Positions 35,555 through 47,287 of a DNA stretch of 64,000 nt are shown here, one piece after another. Positions within the stretch are counted from its first letter, which is position 1; every line of letters begins with the position of its first letter. The position numbers and the translations under genes were made by a program. The notes beneath the pieces were generated by a model. It was given only the letters and a program-made list of their open reading frames with translations. It had not been told where the DNA came from and did no database searches. The DNA comes from Novosphingobium sp. TH158 (GTDB lineage: Bacteria > Pseudomonadota > Alphaproteobacteria > Sphingomonadales > Sphingomonadaceae), in assembly GCF_002855555.1 (NCBI RefSeq), contig NZ_PKRT01000001.1, positions 310,001-374,000 on the forward strand, written 5' to 3'.

Positions 35555-36496
35555 ATGCCGATGAACCGCTTTTCCGGGCTTCTTGCCGGTACTGCCGTGG
35601 CCAGCCTTGCGCTGACCGGCTGCGCGGGTTCGTCGAGTGGTCCGCAGCTTCCCCCGGCTTCATTCGTTGCCATGCAGGAAGGCCCGGGCGAGGAATATGT
35701 CATCGGCCCGCTCGATGAGCTGACCGTGTTCGTCTGGCGCAACCCGGAGCTTGGCGCGTCTGTCCAGGTCCGCCCGGATGGCCGCATCACCACCCCGCTG
35801 ATCACCGACATGCCGGCCGTGGGCAAGACGCCCTCGATGCTGGCCGAGGATATCAAGCTGCAGCTTTCGCAGTACATCCAGGACCCGCTGGTGTCGGTTA
35901 TCGTCAACAAGTTTGCCGGCACCTTCAGCCAGCAGGTGCGCGTGATCGGTGCGACCGAGAAGCCGGCCTCGTTGCCTTACCGCGCGGAACAGCCCTTGCT
36001 TGAGCTGATGCGCCATGCGCCCGCACGCTCGGGGCTGGACAAGGCACAATATGCAGACCTGGCCTTCGGGCTGCCGGGGGATATTCTCACCAAGGTTGAT
36101 CGCGCGAGCATGGCCGTCAGCCTGGAAGCGCGCGAACCGCTGCTGGATCATCGCCTGATCGAGTTCTCTGCGCGCCTGCCGGAACACCTGCGCATCCGGG
36201 GGGCACAGGGCAAATGGCTGATGAAGCAGGCCATGACCCGATACTTGCCCGACGACATCCTTTTCCGCCCCAAGCAGGGGTTCGTCACCCCGATTGCCGA
36301 CTGGTTCCGCGGCCCGCTTGCCGGCGAGGCGAGGGGCATCGGCAAGGGCGCCGCACTTGGCCGGACCGGCTGGTTCGCGCCTGAGCGCATCGCCTCGATT
36401 GCCGAGGCTCATATTTCGGGCCGAAGCGATCATTCGCGCCTGCTGTGGCAGTTGCTGATGCTCGACAAGTCATTGGAACGACTGGGTCTTGCTTAA
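35555..36496 (+). pseudogene. In-frame chimera: EPS export lipoprotein N-half fused to exosortase-associated amidotransferase C-third
   Basis: This 313-codon frame joins two unrelated proteins. Residues 1 to ~144 are the N-terminal half of an XrtA-type polysaccharide export lipoprotein: signal ending LALTGC (Cys23), YVIGPLDELTVFVWRNPELG, SVQVRPDGRITTPLITD, then FSQQVRVIGATEKPASLPYR. From ~148 it is the C-terminal part of the asparagine-synthase domain of the exosortase A amidotransferase: FGLPGDILTKVDRASMAVSL, EPLLDHRLIEF, DDILFRPKQGFVTPIADWF. The join is near 35984-36000. Each parent is normally complete and they lie at opposite ends of the EPS locus. The export protein lacks its later SLBB part, and the amidotransferase lacks its glutaminase and ATP-binding core, so neither activity should remain. 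The ATG and GAGGGTG site are intact, so a lipoprotein could still be made. Confidence 0.85.
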
Positions 36497-36599
36497 TTCC
36501 AACCTAGCGGTGCCCGGATTCCCCGCGAGGCAATGGTAAGCAGATTTTAAACCATTTTTCCTACACCTCTGTGGGTAACGGTCCCCCAGTGGATAGGAA

Positions 36600-38852
36600 A
36601 TGCGGGCGTTTTTCAAAAAACCCCTTGTCATTGCGACACTTATTGCCTGCCTCTGCGGGCTGTTGAGGCTCGGCCAGCCGATTGACCACGTCTATTGGAA
36701 CGTGCGGTTCAGCCTGGCTCAGAAGCCGACTTCACAGTCTGTCATCCTCGTTGATGTCTCAAAAGGAAATAGCGGTCGCCCGTTGGACGATGCTTCGATG
36801 GCACGGCTTCTTCAGGTCCTTGCTGATCAGGCGCCCAAACGCATCTATTTCGATCAACCAACGGATTTCCCAGCTGAATCGGCTGTAGCGAGCAAGATCC
36901 GGTCAATGGCTTCCGCTGTTACCGTCATTGCACGAACGCCAAGCTTCGATGACTTTACCGAACAGTCGGTCCGCCTGCCTTCCAAGCATCTCATCGGCGA
37001 TGCCAAGGTGGCCTATTCGGGCTGGTTTGTGAATTTCATGAATTTCGCGCAGGCGGCGCGGCTTGAAATCCAGGCCAACGGCTCGTCGATCCCAGCGTTT
37101 GCCAGCGAACTGGCAGGTCACAATCGTGGAGGCGGCGGAGTCTTCATCCCCGACTTCCGGGTCGATCCGGACACGGTACCCTCTGTGGATGCCGGATTGC
37201 TGCTTGATGGGCGTATTGCACCCGGCCAGATGACCGGCCGCTCAGTTATCGTGACCGGCGGCGAGCGCGTCGGCGCGATGCAAACCGGATATTTCGGCCA
37301 TAGCGGGGTCAATCCGGTATTCATTGATATTGCCGGTGCTGAGGCGATTTCATCGGGCCCGTCTTTGAACGTAGGGCAGTATCCGGCCCTGCTGTTTTTC
37401 GTCTTGGCCGCTCTCCTCATTGCCCGCGTCAAGCGGAAGAGCACGCGGCGGGTCGGATATGTCGGCTTGGCAGGCGTACTACTGCTCCTACCGGCGATGG
37501 GACAATCCTTCGGGATTTACGTTACACCGTCGACCTCGCTGATCGCGGTATTTGTGTTTGGCTCCATCAAGCTCTGGATGAAATGGCGCCGTACCGTCCT
37601 GCAGACGAGCGCATCGGGCTTGCCGAACTTCGTGGCCTTGGGCGATATCCAGGTGCCGCCCGATCATGATCTCGTGGTTGCGGTTATCGGCCGCTACGAA
37701 GAATTCCTGGCCACGATCCCGGCTCACCTCCACGCCGAATGCGCCAACCAGGTTGCCCGGCGTTTTGCCGTGGGTAGCGGTGCCGAGCTGATCTACCACG
37801 GCGAGAGCGGACATTTCGCCTGGCTTGAACGTTCCTGGCCAATCGATCAGCAAGCCGAGCATTTCGAGGGCATGCGCGCGCTGTTTTCAGCCCCGCTGCT
37901 GGTCGGCGGGCACATGTTCGATACGAACGTGCACTTCGGTCTCGATCGCAATTACCAGCTCGATACCATCACCCGTCTCAATTCCGCCTTGGCAAGCGCG
38001 AACGAGGCCTTGAAGGCGGGCAGGACCATCGAGCAATTCGAGGCTTCTCGCCTTGCCGATGCGCCCTGGGAGCTTTCGCTCCTTGCTCGTATCGATGAAG
38101 GGATGAAGAACGGCGATATCTGGCTCGCCTACCAGCCGCAGTGGGACTACCGCAAATCCTGCGTCAGCGGCGCCGAGGCGCTGGTGCGCTGGAACGATCC
38201 GACGCGAGGACCGATCCGCCCCGATGCCTTCATCGTCCAGGCAGAAAAGGCGGGCCGCATCGACGCGCTGACCTATTGGGTGTTCGAGCAGGCGATTACC
38301 GCTGCCCAGGCCATGCAGGACATCCTCCCCGAATTCCAGATGAGCATCAACCTGTCAGCCCAACTGGTAGACAAGCCGTCGCTGCTTTCGGCGGTCTCCG
38401 AGATTGTCCGGCGGCGCGGGATCGACTGCCGGCACTTTACCATCGAGGTCACGGAAACCGCCTCCGTCTACAATCGCCCGGCCGCAGTCCAGAACCTGCA
38501 GCAGTTGCGGGCCATGGGCTTCCGTCTGGCGATCGACGACTTCGGCACGGGCGAATCGAGCCTGCTCTATCTTGCCGAATTGCCCAGCGACGAACTGAAG
38601 ATCGACCAGCACTTCGTCTCGCGCATCATCACGGGAGAGCGCGAGCGGCAGATCGTCAACAGCACGATCCGCCTGGCCCACGCCCTGAAACAGAGCATCG
38701 TTGCCGAAGGCATCGAAGATCGTGCCACTTTCGATCTTTTGGCGCGCATGGGTTGCGACACCGGGCAGGGCTATTTCATCGGCCGACCGGAAGGCTTCGA
38801 ACAGTTCCGCCAGTCCTGCCTCAACATGCAATTGCGCGAGGCCGTAAGTTAA
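36600..38852 (+). CDS. CHASE2 sensor with degenerate GGDEF and intact EAL domain
   Basis: This 750-residue inner-membrane protein has a first helix (~8-25), a periplasmic CHASE2-like sensor (~30-250), three more helices (~260-330), a degenerate GGDEF region (~355-440, with GESGHFAWLE in place of GGDEF) and an EAL domain (~500-745). The EAL motif is intact (Glu526 in GAEALVRW), as are DDFGTGESSLLYL, LKIDQHFV and VAEGIED, so c-di-GMP phosphodiesterase activity is likely. It lies 103 bp after the chimera, at the end of the exopolysaccharide locus; c-di-GMP control of surface polysaccharide or attachment is plausible. Confidence 0.9.
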   Translation: MRAFFKKPLVIATLIACLCGLLRLGQPIDHVYWNVRFSLAQKPTSQSVILVDVSKGNSGRPLDDASMARLLQVLADQAPKRIYFDQPTDFPAESAVASKIRSMASAVTVIARTPSFDDFTEQSVRLPSKHLIGDAKVAYSGWFVNFMNFAQAARLEIQANGSSIPAFASELAGHNRGGGGVFIPDFRVDPDTVPSVDAGLLLDGRIAPGQMTGRSVIVTGGERVGAMQTGYFGHSGVNPVFIDIAGAEAISSGPSLNVGQYPALLFFVLAALLIARVKRKSTRRVGYVGLAGVLLLLPAMGQSFGIYVTPSTSLIAVFVFGSIKLWMKWRRTVLQTSASGLPNFVALGDIQVPPDHDLVVAVIGRYEEFLATIPAHLHAECANQVARRFAVGSGAELIYHGESGHFAWLERSWPIDQQAEHFEGMRALFSAPLLVGGHMFDTNVHFGLDRNYQLDTITRLNSALASANEALKAGRTIEQFEASRLADAPWELSLLARIDEGMKNGDIWLAYQPQWDYRKSCVSGAEALVRWNDPTRGPIRPDAFIVQAEKAGRIDALTYWVFEQAITAAQAMQDILPEFQMSINLSAQLVDKPSLLSAVSEIVRRRGIDCRHFTIEVTETASVYNRPAAVQNLQQLRAMGFRLAIDDFGTGESSLLYLAELPSDELKIDQHFVSRIITGERERQIVNSTIRLAHALKQSIVAEGIEDRATFDLLARMGCDTGQGYFIGRPEGFEQFRQSCLNMQLREAVS

Positions 38853-38915
38853 ACTCTTGTTAACCAACCCAGTTAATGTTAGCCAACGGATGTCCAAACA
38901 CATTGGAGACTCGCA

Positions 38916-38954
38916 ATGGAACTCGGTTGGTCGATTTGGAAGTGGCTCTTCTGA
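38916..38954 (+). CDS. Possible 12-residue Trp-rich peptide
   Basis: ATG at 38916 preceded by GGAG at 7 nt gives MELGWSIWKWLF and a TGA stop. Three of twelve residues are Trp. It could be a leader peptide or a short membrane-active peptide, or chance. There is no trp gene downstream, so a classic attenuator is unlikely. Confidence 0.25.
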   Translation: MELGWSIWKWLF

Positions 38955-38979
38955 TTAGCTAAGCTTCTGTTCTGATTAG
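38949..38979 (+). repeat. Direct repeat TTCTGATTAG x2
   Basis: TTCTGATTAG occurs at 38949-38958 and 38970-38979, 21 bp apart, i.e. two helical turns. The first copy overlaps the stop of the short Trp-rich frame. Two copies on one helix face would suit a protein-binding site; function unknown. Confidence 0.5.
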
Positions 38980-39097
38980 GTTTTTATAGAACCAAATCGG
39001 ATGGGGTCCGCAGAATTTTGGCTTGGCGAATCACTTGCGAGTGAGCCGTTAAGTTTTTCGAGCGATTACGCGACTGTATCAGGCGTTAATCATCTAG

Positions 39098-39130
39098 CAC
39101 CCCGGCCGAAACGCCGGGGTGTTTGCATTT
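39098..39130 (+). terminator. Rho-independent terminator
   Basis: CACCCCGGC (39098-39106) and GCCGGGGTG (39113-39121) form a perfect 9-bp stem with a CGAAAC loop, followed by TTTGCATTTT. It would end plus-strand transcripts from the EAL gene or from the non-coding interval. Confidence 0.8.
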
Positions 39131-39181
39131 TCGGCCGGGATTGGCTGAATTCGGGAAACTATTCTTAACGAGTGCCGCGTT

Positions 39182-39880
39182 TTAGGCCGCGTCGACCAGA
39201 ACCAGTTCGGCATGGTCTATGGCTTCGACGGAAAGCGCCGTTTCCCCTGTAATTGCAATGCCATCGCGCGGGTTTGCTTCCATGCCGTTAACCTTGATGC
39301 GCCCGACCGGGGCAACAAGGTAAAGATGGCGACTTGGGTCGACATCAAGCTCGATGGTGTTTCCCGCAGCGACGGTTGCCGCGAGTACGCGGGCATTGGC
39401 GCGGATGGGAAGGGCATCGTCGGCTTCGGGATTGCCGCTGGCCAGGACCACCCACTTGCCCGCCCTGTCGCCACGCGGGAATTCGCGCTGGCCCCAGAAC
39501 GGGTCACCGCCCCGACCATCGGGGATGATCCAGATCTGGAACAGCGTAGTCACTTCGTCCTCAAGATTGTATTCGGCGTGAACCACACCACTCCCGGCGC
39601 TCATCACCTGCACGTCGCCCGCACCGGTGCGGCCTTGGTTGCCCATCGAATCGCGATGGGTAATGGCGCCGGTGCGGACGAAGGTGACGATCTCCATGTC
39701 GTTGTGCGGGTGAGGGTCGAACCCCGTTCGCGGTGCGATCGTATCGTCGTTCCACACCCGGATGCTGCCCCAGCCCATGCGGGAGCGATCAAGGTATGAC
39801 GCGAAGCTGAAGTGATGGCGCGCATCGAGCCAGCCGTGGTCGGCATGACCAAGGGTGTCGAACGGACGAATATCGATCAT
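39182..39880 (-). CDS. Pirin-family protein (bicupin)
   Basis: This 232-residue bicupin has the pirin N-terminal pattern HHFSFASYLDRSRMGWGSIR and metal-binding residues in GFDPHPHNDMEIVTFV, ITHRDSMGN and VMSAGSGVVHAEYN. Pirins bind Fe and may act as quercetinases or redox sensors. The C-terminal cupin lacks obvious metal ligands, as in other YhhW-like pirins. Start ATG 39880; a longer open frame upstream lacks homology. Apparently monocistronic, convergent with the terminator at 39098. Confidence 0.9.
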   Translation of the reverse strand: MIDIRPFDTLGHADHGWLDARHHFSFASYLDRSRMGWGSIRVWNDDTIAPRTGFDPHPHNDMEIVTFVRTGAITHRDSMGNQGRTGAGDVQVMSAGSGVVHAEYNLEDEVTTLFQIWIIPDGRGGDPFWGQREFPRGDRAGKWVVLASGNPEADDALPIRANARVLAATVAAGNTIELDVDPSRHLYLVAPVGRIKVNGMEANPRDGIAITGETALSVEAIDHAELVLVDAA

Positions 39881-39951
39881 GGAATTTCCACCTCGGCGGG
39901 GAGTTGCCGCCGGCATGAAGGCCATATGGGACGCGGTGTCCCAAGTTCAAG

Positions 39952-41067
39952 TCACTCTTCGCCGTGGCCCTTCGCGAGATAGTCGGCGCTCTGCATTTCC
40001 ATCAGGCGGCTGATCGTGCGGTCGAATTCGAACCGGCCGTCGCCGGCCTCATAAAGATCTTCGGGATCAGCGGCAGCCGTTGCCAGCAGCTTGACCTTGT
40101 ATTCGTAAAGCGCGTCGATCAGCGTCACGAAGCGGGCGGCTTCGTTGCGGTTTTCCGGGCCCATCCTGGGTATTCCAACCAGGATGACGGTGTGGAACTT
40201 CTCGGCAATCGCCAGGTAATCGGGCGCACCGCGGGCTTCCGCACAAAGCCGCTTGAAGCTGAAAACGGCCACGCCCTTCAGCGTCTTCGGCACAAACAGC
40301 TTGCGGCCACCGCCAACGTCGATCTCGGCTGAGGGGACGTGATCGGCGTCTTCGGGGGAATAGTCCGTCAGGCGGTAGAAAGCCTCGCGGACCTGGGCCG
40401 TAGCTTCCTCGCCAAGCGGGGTATGCCAGGTAGGCATGCCGCCAAGCCGCTCCAGCCGGTAATCGACAGGCCCGTTCAGAGCCAGGACATCGAGTTCGCG
40501 CTCGATCAGGCTGATGAAGGGCAGGAAATGCTCGCGGTTCAGGCCGTCCTTGTAGAGCTCCGAAGGGGCACGATTGGATGTCGTGACCACCGTGACGCCC
40601 TCGTCGCGGATCAGCGCTGTGAACAGGCGGCTCATGATCATGGCGTCGGCGCTGTTGTTCACCACCATCTCGTCGAAGGCGAGGCAACGCATATCGCGGC
40701 CGAGTGCCGCCGCGACCGGGCCGATCGGATCGCCTTCCTCCTTTTTCCGCTCTTCGCGGAGGAGGGCGTGAACCTCGATCATGAAGGCGTGGAAGTGGAC
40801 ACGCCGCTTGCGACGGATCTGCAGGTTGTCGTGGAACAGATCCATCAGCATGGACTTGCCGCGTCCGACGCCGCCCCACAGGTACAGTCCGCGCGGGGCA
40901 GGGGGCTTCTTGCTGAAGATCTTGCCGAGGACGCCACGTGGGGCCGCCGTGGATTCCAACTCGCGCTGCAATTGGGCAAGCCGCTCGGCGGCGGCAGCCT
41001 GTTCCGGGTCCGCCCGCAGTTCCCCAGAGGCCACCAGCGCCTCGTAACGATCGAGCAGGTTGCTCAT
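39952..41067 (-). CDS. zapE: Cell division protein ZapE (AFG1-like ATPase)
   Basis: A 371-residue P-loop ATPase of the ZapE/AFG1 family: Walker A in LWGGVGRGKSMLMDLFHDN, then RRVHFHAFMIEVHA, Walker B in MRCLAFDEMVVNN, sensor region VVTTSNRAPSELYKDGLNRE and late LCAEARGAPDYLAI. ZapE binds FtsZ at the constriction site in E. coli. The start overlaps the thioesterase stop by 4 nt, so sdhB, thioesterase and zapE form one minus-strand run. Confidence 0.93.
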   Translation of the reverse strand: MSNLLDRYEALVASGELRADPEQAAAAERLAQLQRELESTAAPRGVLGKIFSKKPPAPRGLYLWGGVGRGKSMLMDLFHDNLQIRRKRRVHFHAFMIEVHALLREERKKEEGDPIGPVAAALGRDMRCLAFDEMVVNNSADAMIMSRLFTALIRDEGVTVVTTSNRAPSELYKDGLNREHFLPFISLIERELDVLALNGPVDYRLERLGGMPTWHTPLGEEATAQVREAFYRLTDYSPEDADHVPSAEIDVGGGRKLFVPKTLKGVAVFSFKRLCAEARGAPDYLAIAEKFHTVILVGIPRMGPENRNEAARFVTLIDALYEYKVKLLATAAADPEDLYEAGDGRFEFDRTISRLMEMQSADYLAKGHGEE

Positions 41068-41525
41068 GACTTGCGGCTTGGCTTGCGGATTGTCGCGGTA
41101 AAGGAAGCGACGATATCGTCATCCTGCACGACCAGACCGCGCAGGAAACCCAGTCGGCCGGTTTCCTTGATCACTTCGACCACGGCATCCAGCGGCCTCG
41201 AACCATCACCGCCGCCGATGAACTGGGTCTGCATGTCCAGCGTCACCGAACCGGAGACGGGAACACCACAGACAAGATACATCGGCATGAACAGGGCAAC
41301 GTCTATGAGGCCCAAAACGATCCCGCCATGGGTCCGGCCAGTCGAATTGAGATGCAGTTCAAGCTGGTTGAGACGAACGCGACATTCGCGCTCGCCCTCG
41401 CGTCGCACGAGAAGGGTTCCAAGTACGGCGCGGTTGTAGCGTTCGGCCTGGGCCAACTCATAGCGCAGCCAGCCCGGGTTGCCCGGGTCTGGTTCCAGCA
41501 GGAAAAGGCCGTCGTCCGAAGACAC
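41064..41525 (-). CDS. PaaI-family hot-dog thioesterase
   Basis: A 153-residue single hot-dog-fold acyl-CoA thioesterase. The family pattern is LNSTGRTHGGIVLGLIDVAL (HGG loop with the helix) and SVTLDMQTQFIGGGDG, followed by TGRLGFLRGLVVQDDDIVAS. It would hydrolyse a small or aromatic acyl-CoA. It is 3 nt after sdhB and overlaps zapE by 4 nt. Confidence 0.85.
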   Translation of the reverse strand: MSSDDGLFLLEPDPGNPGWLRYELAQAERYNRAVLGTLLVRREGERECRVRLNQLELHLNSTGRTHGGIVLGLIDVALFMPMYLVCGVPVSGSVTLDMQTQFIGGGDGSRPLDAVVEVIKETGRLGFLRGLVVQDDDIVASFTATIRKPSRKS

Positions 41526-41528
41526 GTC

Positions 41529-42311
41529 TTAAACGTGCCGTTCGGCCTGCATCTTCTTGATTTCGGCAATCGCCCGCGCCGGCGAAAGACCCTTCGGGCA
41601 GACGTTGGCGCAGTTCATGATCGTATGGCAGCGATAGAGGCGGAAGGGATCTTCCAGCTCGTCAAGCCGCTCACCGGTCATTTCGTCACGGCTGTCAGCC
41701 AGCCAGCGATAGGCCTGCAGCAGGATCGCCGGGCCGAGGAACTTGTCCGAGTTCCACCAGTAGCTGGGGCACGAGGTGGAGCAGCAGGCGCACAGGATGC
41801 ACTCATACAGGCCATCCAGCTTTTCGCGCTGTTCGGGCGACTGCAGGCGTTCCTTGCCCGAAGGCGTGGTCGAAACGGCCTGAAGCCAGGGACGTATCGA
41901 GGCGTACTGCGCGTAGAAGTGCGTGAAATCCGGAACCAGGTCCTTGATCACTTCCATGTGCGGCAGCGGGGTGATGCGGATATCGCCCTTCAGGTCCTCG
42001 ATCGCGGTGGTGCAGGCGAGACCGTTGCGGCCGTTCATGTTCATCGCGCAGGAACCGCAGATGCCTTCGCGGCACGAACGGCGGAAGGTGAGAGTCGGGT
42101 CGATCTCGTTCTTGATCTTGATGATCGCGTCGAGAACCATCGGCCCGCACTTTTCGAGATCGATCTCGAACGTGTCGTAGCGCGGATTTTCGCCCGAATC
42201 GGGATCATAGCGATAGACGGTGAACTTCTTCACCTTTGCCGCGCCTTCGGCCTTGTGGACCTTGCCCTTGCCGCTGATCTTGCTTTTCGCGTCGAGGAAA
42301 AATTCGGCCAT
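41529..42311 (-). CDS. sdhB: Succinate dehydrogenase iron-sulfur subunit
   Basis: This 260-residue iron-sulfur subunit transfers electrons from the flavin subunit to quinone in complex II. The [2Fe-2S] ligands lie in [25 protein letters not shown] spacing, the [4Fe-4S] in [15 protein letters not shown], and the [3Fe-4S] in [17 protein letters not shown]. The start ATG 42311 gives the usual N-terminus. The sdhC, sdhD and sdhA genes, normally just upstream, are absent: the upstream gene on this strand is a large amidohydrolase, so sdhB is separate from the rest of its operon here. Confidence 0.95.
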   Translation of the reverse strand: MAEFFLDAKSKISGKGKVHKAEGAAKVKKFTVYRYDPDSGENPRYDTFEIDLEKCGPMVLDAIIKIKNEIDPTLTFRRSCREGICGSCAMNMNGRNGLACTTAIEDLKGDIRITPLPHMEVIKDLVPDFTHFYAQYASIRPWLQAVSTTPSGKERLQSPEQREKLDGLYECILCACCSTSCPSYWWNSDKFLGPAILLQAYRWLADSRDEMTGERLDELEDPFRLYRCHTIMNCANVCPKGLSPARAIAEIKKMQAERHV

Positions 42312-42415
42312 GAATCCGTGTCCGTCCTATGCTTCGCGGCCCCCTCTAGCAATTCGGCGCGAGGGGGCAAGAGGGAGGGGGCAGCGCCGGTGCGATTTGG
42401 CGGCTTTTACCGCAA

Positions 42416-45679
<3,264 letters not shown>

Positions 45680-45812
45680 TCTGGAAGTCCCCTTGAGAAT
45701 GCCCGAATGTTTCGGCGGGTGTCCGCCAATGTCAACGCCCGTCCGATGAACGCATTGTGCAGCTTGCCGGATGACTTCGGCTGTGGTCCCTTGCCAGGAA
45801 AGGGAGATCGGC

Positions 45813-46556
45813 GTGAACGGCAGGACAGCAGTCATTACCGGTGGGGGCAGGGGATTTGGCAAGGCTTTCGGCCATGCTCTGGCGGCCGCGGGCTACCACG
45901 CAGTATTGATCGATATCGACGGAACCGAGGCAGAGGCTGCAGCAGCAGAAATCCGCGCCCTTGGCCATTCGGCCACTGGCTTTGCAGGCGACGTGACCGA
46001 CGAGGCAGCGATGGCGCAGGCTATGGCGCAGGCTGCCGCGATCAACGGCGGGATTGATGTCCTGGTGAACAATGCCGGCCTCCATTCCGATGAATATGGC
46101 CAGCCGATCCTGAAGATGGGTCTGGCAAAGGTCCGCCGCCTCTTCGATGTCAACGTACTCGGCGTCGTCTGCTGCACGCTGGCCGCCCATCCCTGGATGA
46201 AGGGGCGGCATGGTGCCTCCGTGGTCAACATCTCCTCTTCGGCGGGGCATATGGGCGGATCGGCTTACGGAGACAGCAAGCTCGCCGTTGCCGGGCTGAC
46301 CATCACTTTCGCGCGCGAACTGGCACCCGACAATATCCGGGTGAATGCCATCTCGCCCGGCCTGATCCTGACCGAGACCATCCGCAACGAATTGCCCGAG
46401 GCCACCAAGGCCCGGGTCAAGGCGATGCAGATGCTGGGCACGGATGGTGAGGAGAAGCACATCGTCGATGCGCTGGTGTTTCTCGTTTCCGAAAAGGCGG
46501 CTTTCATCACCGGCGAGACCTTGCGGGTGACGGGCGGCATGGCGGCGGGGGTCTGA
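45813..46556 (+). CDS. SDR family oxidoreductase
   Basis: This 247-residue SDR has the cofactor motif ITGGGRGFGKAFG, NNAGLHSDEYG, a catalytic Ser in NISSSAGHMGG and Tyr/Lys in SAYGDSKLAVAG. GTG start at 45813 after AAGGGAGA. It is the first gene of a seven-gene plus-strand run (45813-50485) that also holds another SDR, a cupin, a GST, an esterase, a SnoaL-like protein and a methyltransferase. It is divergent from the large amidohydrolase across 133 bp. Substrate unknown. Confidence 0.87.
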   Translation: MNGRTAVITGGGRGFGKAFGHALAAAGYHAVLIDIDGTEAEAAAAEIRALGHSATGFAGDVTDEAAMAQAMAQAAAINGGIDVLVNNAGLHSDEYGQPILKMGLAKVRRLFDVNVLGVVCCTLAAHPWMKGRHGASVVNISSSAGHMGGSAYGDSKLAVAGLTITFARELAPDNIRVNAISPGLILTETIRNELPEATKARVKAMQMLGTDGEEKHIVDALVFLVSEKAAFITGETLRVTGGMAAGV

Positions 46557-46562
46557 GCGGTC

Positions 46563-47276
46563 TTGCGCGCCTGCGTCTTCGGTGCCTCGGGCGGGATCGG
46601 TGCGGCCCTGGTCGACCAGTTGGCCGCGCGCGAAGACGTGTCCCAGGTCTATGCCCTGTCCCGCAACCCGGTGGAGGCAAGGGGCAAGGTCGTGCCGCTG
46701 GCTTTCGACCTTTTGGAGGAAGCGACCATCGCCGCAGCTTCCGACCGCATGGGCAGCGAAGGCCCGGTCGACCTGTGCATCGTGGCCTCGGGCGTTCTGA
46801 CCCTGCCTGACGGTGCGGGACCGGAGCGGAGCTGGTCGCGGATCGATGGCACCGCCATGGCGCAGGTCTTCGCGCTCAACACCATCGGCCCGGCGCTGAT
46901 CGCCAAGCACGTGCTGCCGCTGCTGCCGCGCGGGCAGCGGGCGGTTTTTGCCGCCATCTCGGCCCGCGTGGGTTCCACTGGCGATAACCGTCTGGGCGGC
47001 TGGCATTCCTATCGCGCATCGAAGGCAGCGCTCAACATGCTGGTCCGCAACTTCGCCATCGAGCTTAGCCGCAGCCGGCCGCAGGCAATTGCCGTATCCT
47101 TGCACCCCGGCACGGTCGACACGGGGCTTTCGGCCCCCTTCCAGCGGGGCGTTCCCGATGGCAAGCTGTTCACGCCCGCGCAGTCCGCCGCCAGCCTGCT
47201 TGCGGTAATCGACGGACTGGCGAGCGAAGATAACGGTTCCTTCCTTGCCTGGGATGGGTCGCGGATCGAATTCTGA
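46563..47276 (+). CDS. SDR family protein (C-factor-like)
   Basis: A 237-residue SDR-fold protein starting at TTG 46563, 6 nt after the previous gene. Cofactor motif VFGASGGIGAALVD. The active-site Tyr/Lys lie in SYRASKAALNM. Its sequence most resembles the C-factor/CsgA-like branch (LSRSRPQAIAVSLHPGTVDT). The ribosome-binding site is weak, so expression may depend on coupling to the upstream gene. Function not determined. Confidence 0.82.
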   Translation: MRACVFGASGGIGAALVDQLAAREDVSQVYALSRNPVEARGKVVPLAFDLLEEATIAAASDRMGSEGPVDLCIVASGVLTLPDGAGPERSWSRIDGTAMAQVFALNTIGPALIAKHVLPLLPRGQRAVFAAISARVGSTGDNRLGGWHSYRASKAALNMLVRNFAIELSRSRPQAIAVSLHPGTVDTGLSAPFQRGVPDGKLFTPAQSAASLLAVIDGLASEDNGSFLAWDGSRIEF

Positions 47277-47287
47277 GAGAGGTTGCC

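Larger units (their letters stand above)
38853..39181. other. 329-bp non-coding interval between EAL gene and pirin gene
   Basis: This interval holds no conventional gene. It contains a 12-codon Trp-rich frame (38916-38954), a 10-bp direct repeat, an AT-richer middle and a strong plus-strand terminator at 39098. It may encode a small RNA or a leader; nothing else recognised. Confidence 0.5.

Noticed and set aside
38916..38954. Tryptophan attenuator at the Trp-rich short frame
   Set aside because: Trp codons are not adjacent, no anti-terminator pair is evident and no tryptophan biosynthesis gene lies downstream.
42339..42368. 8-bp perfect stem GCCCCCTC/GAGGGGGC upstream of sdhB, considered as a terminator
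   Set aside because: The loop is 14 nt and no U-tract follows on either strand; it may be chance in GC-rich DNA.
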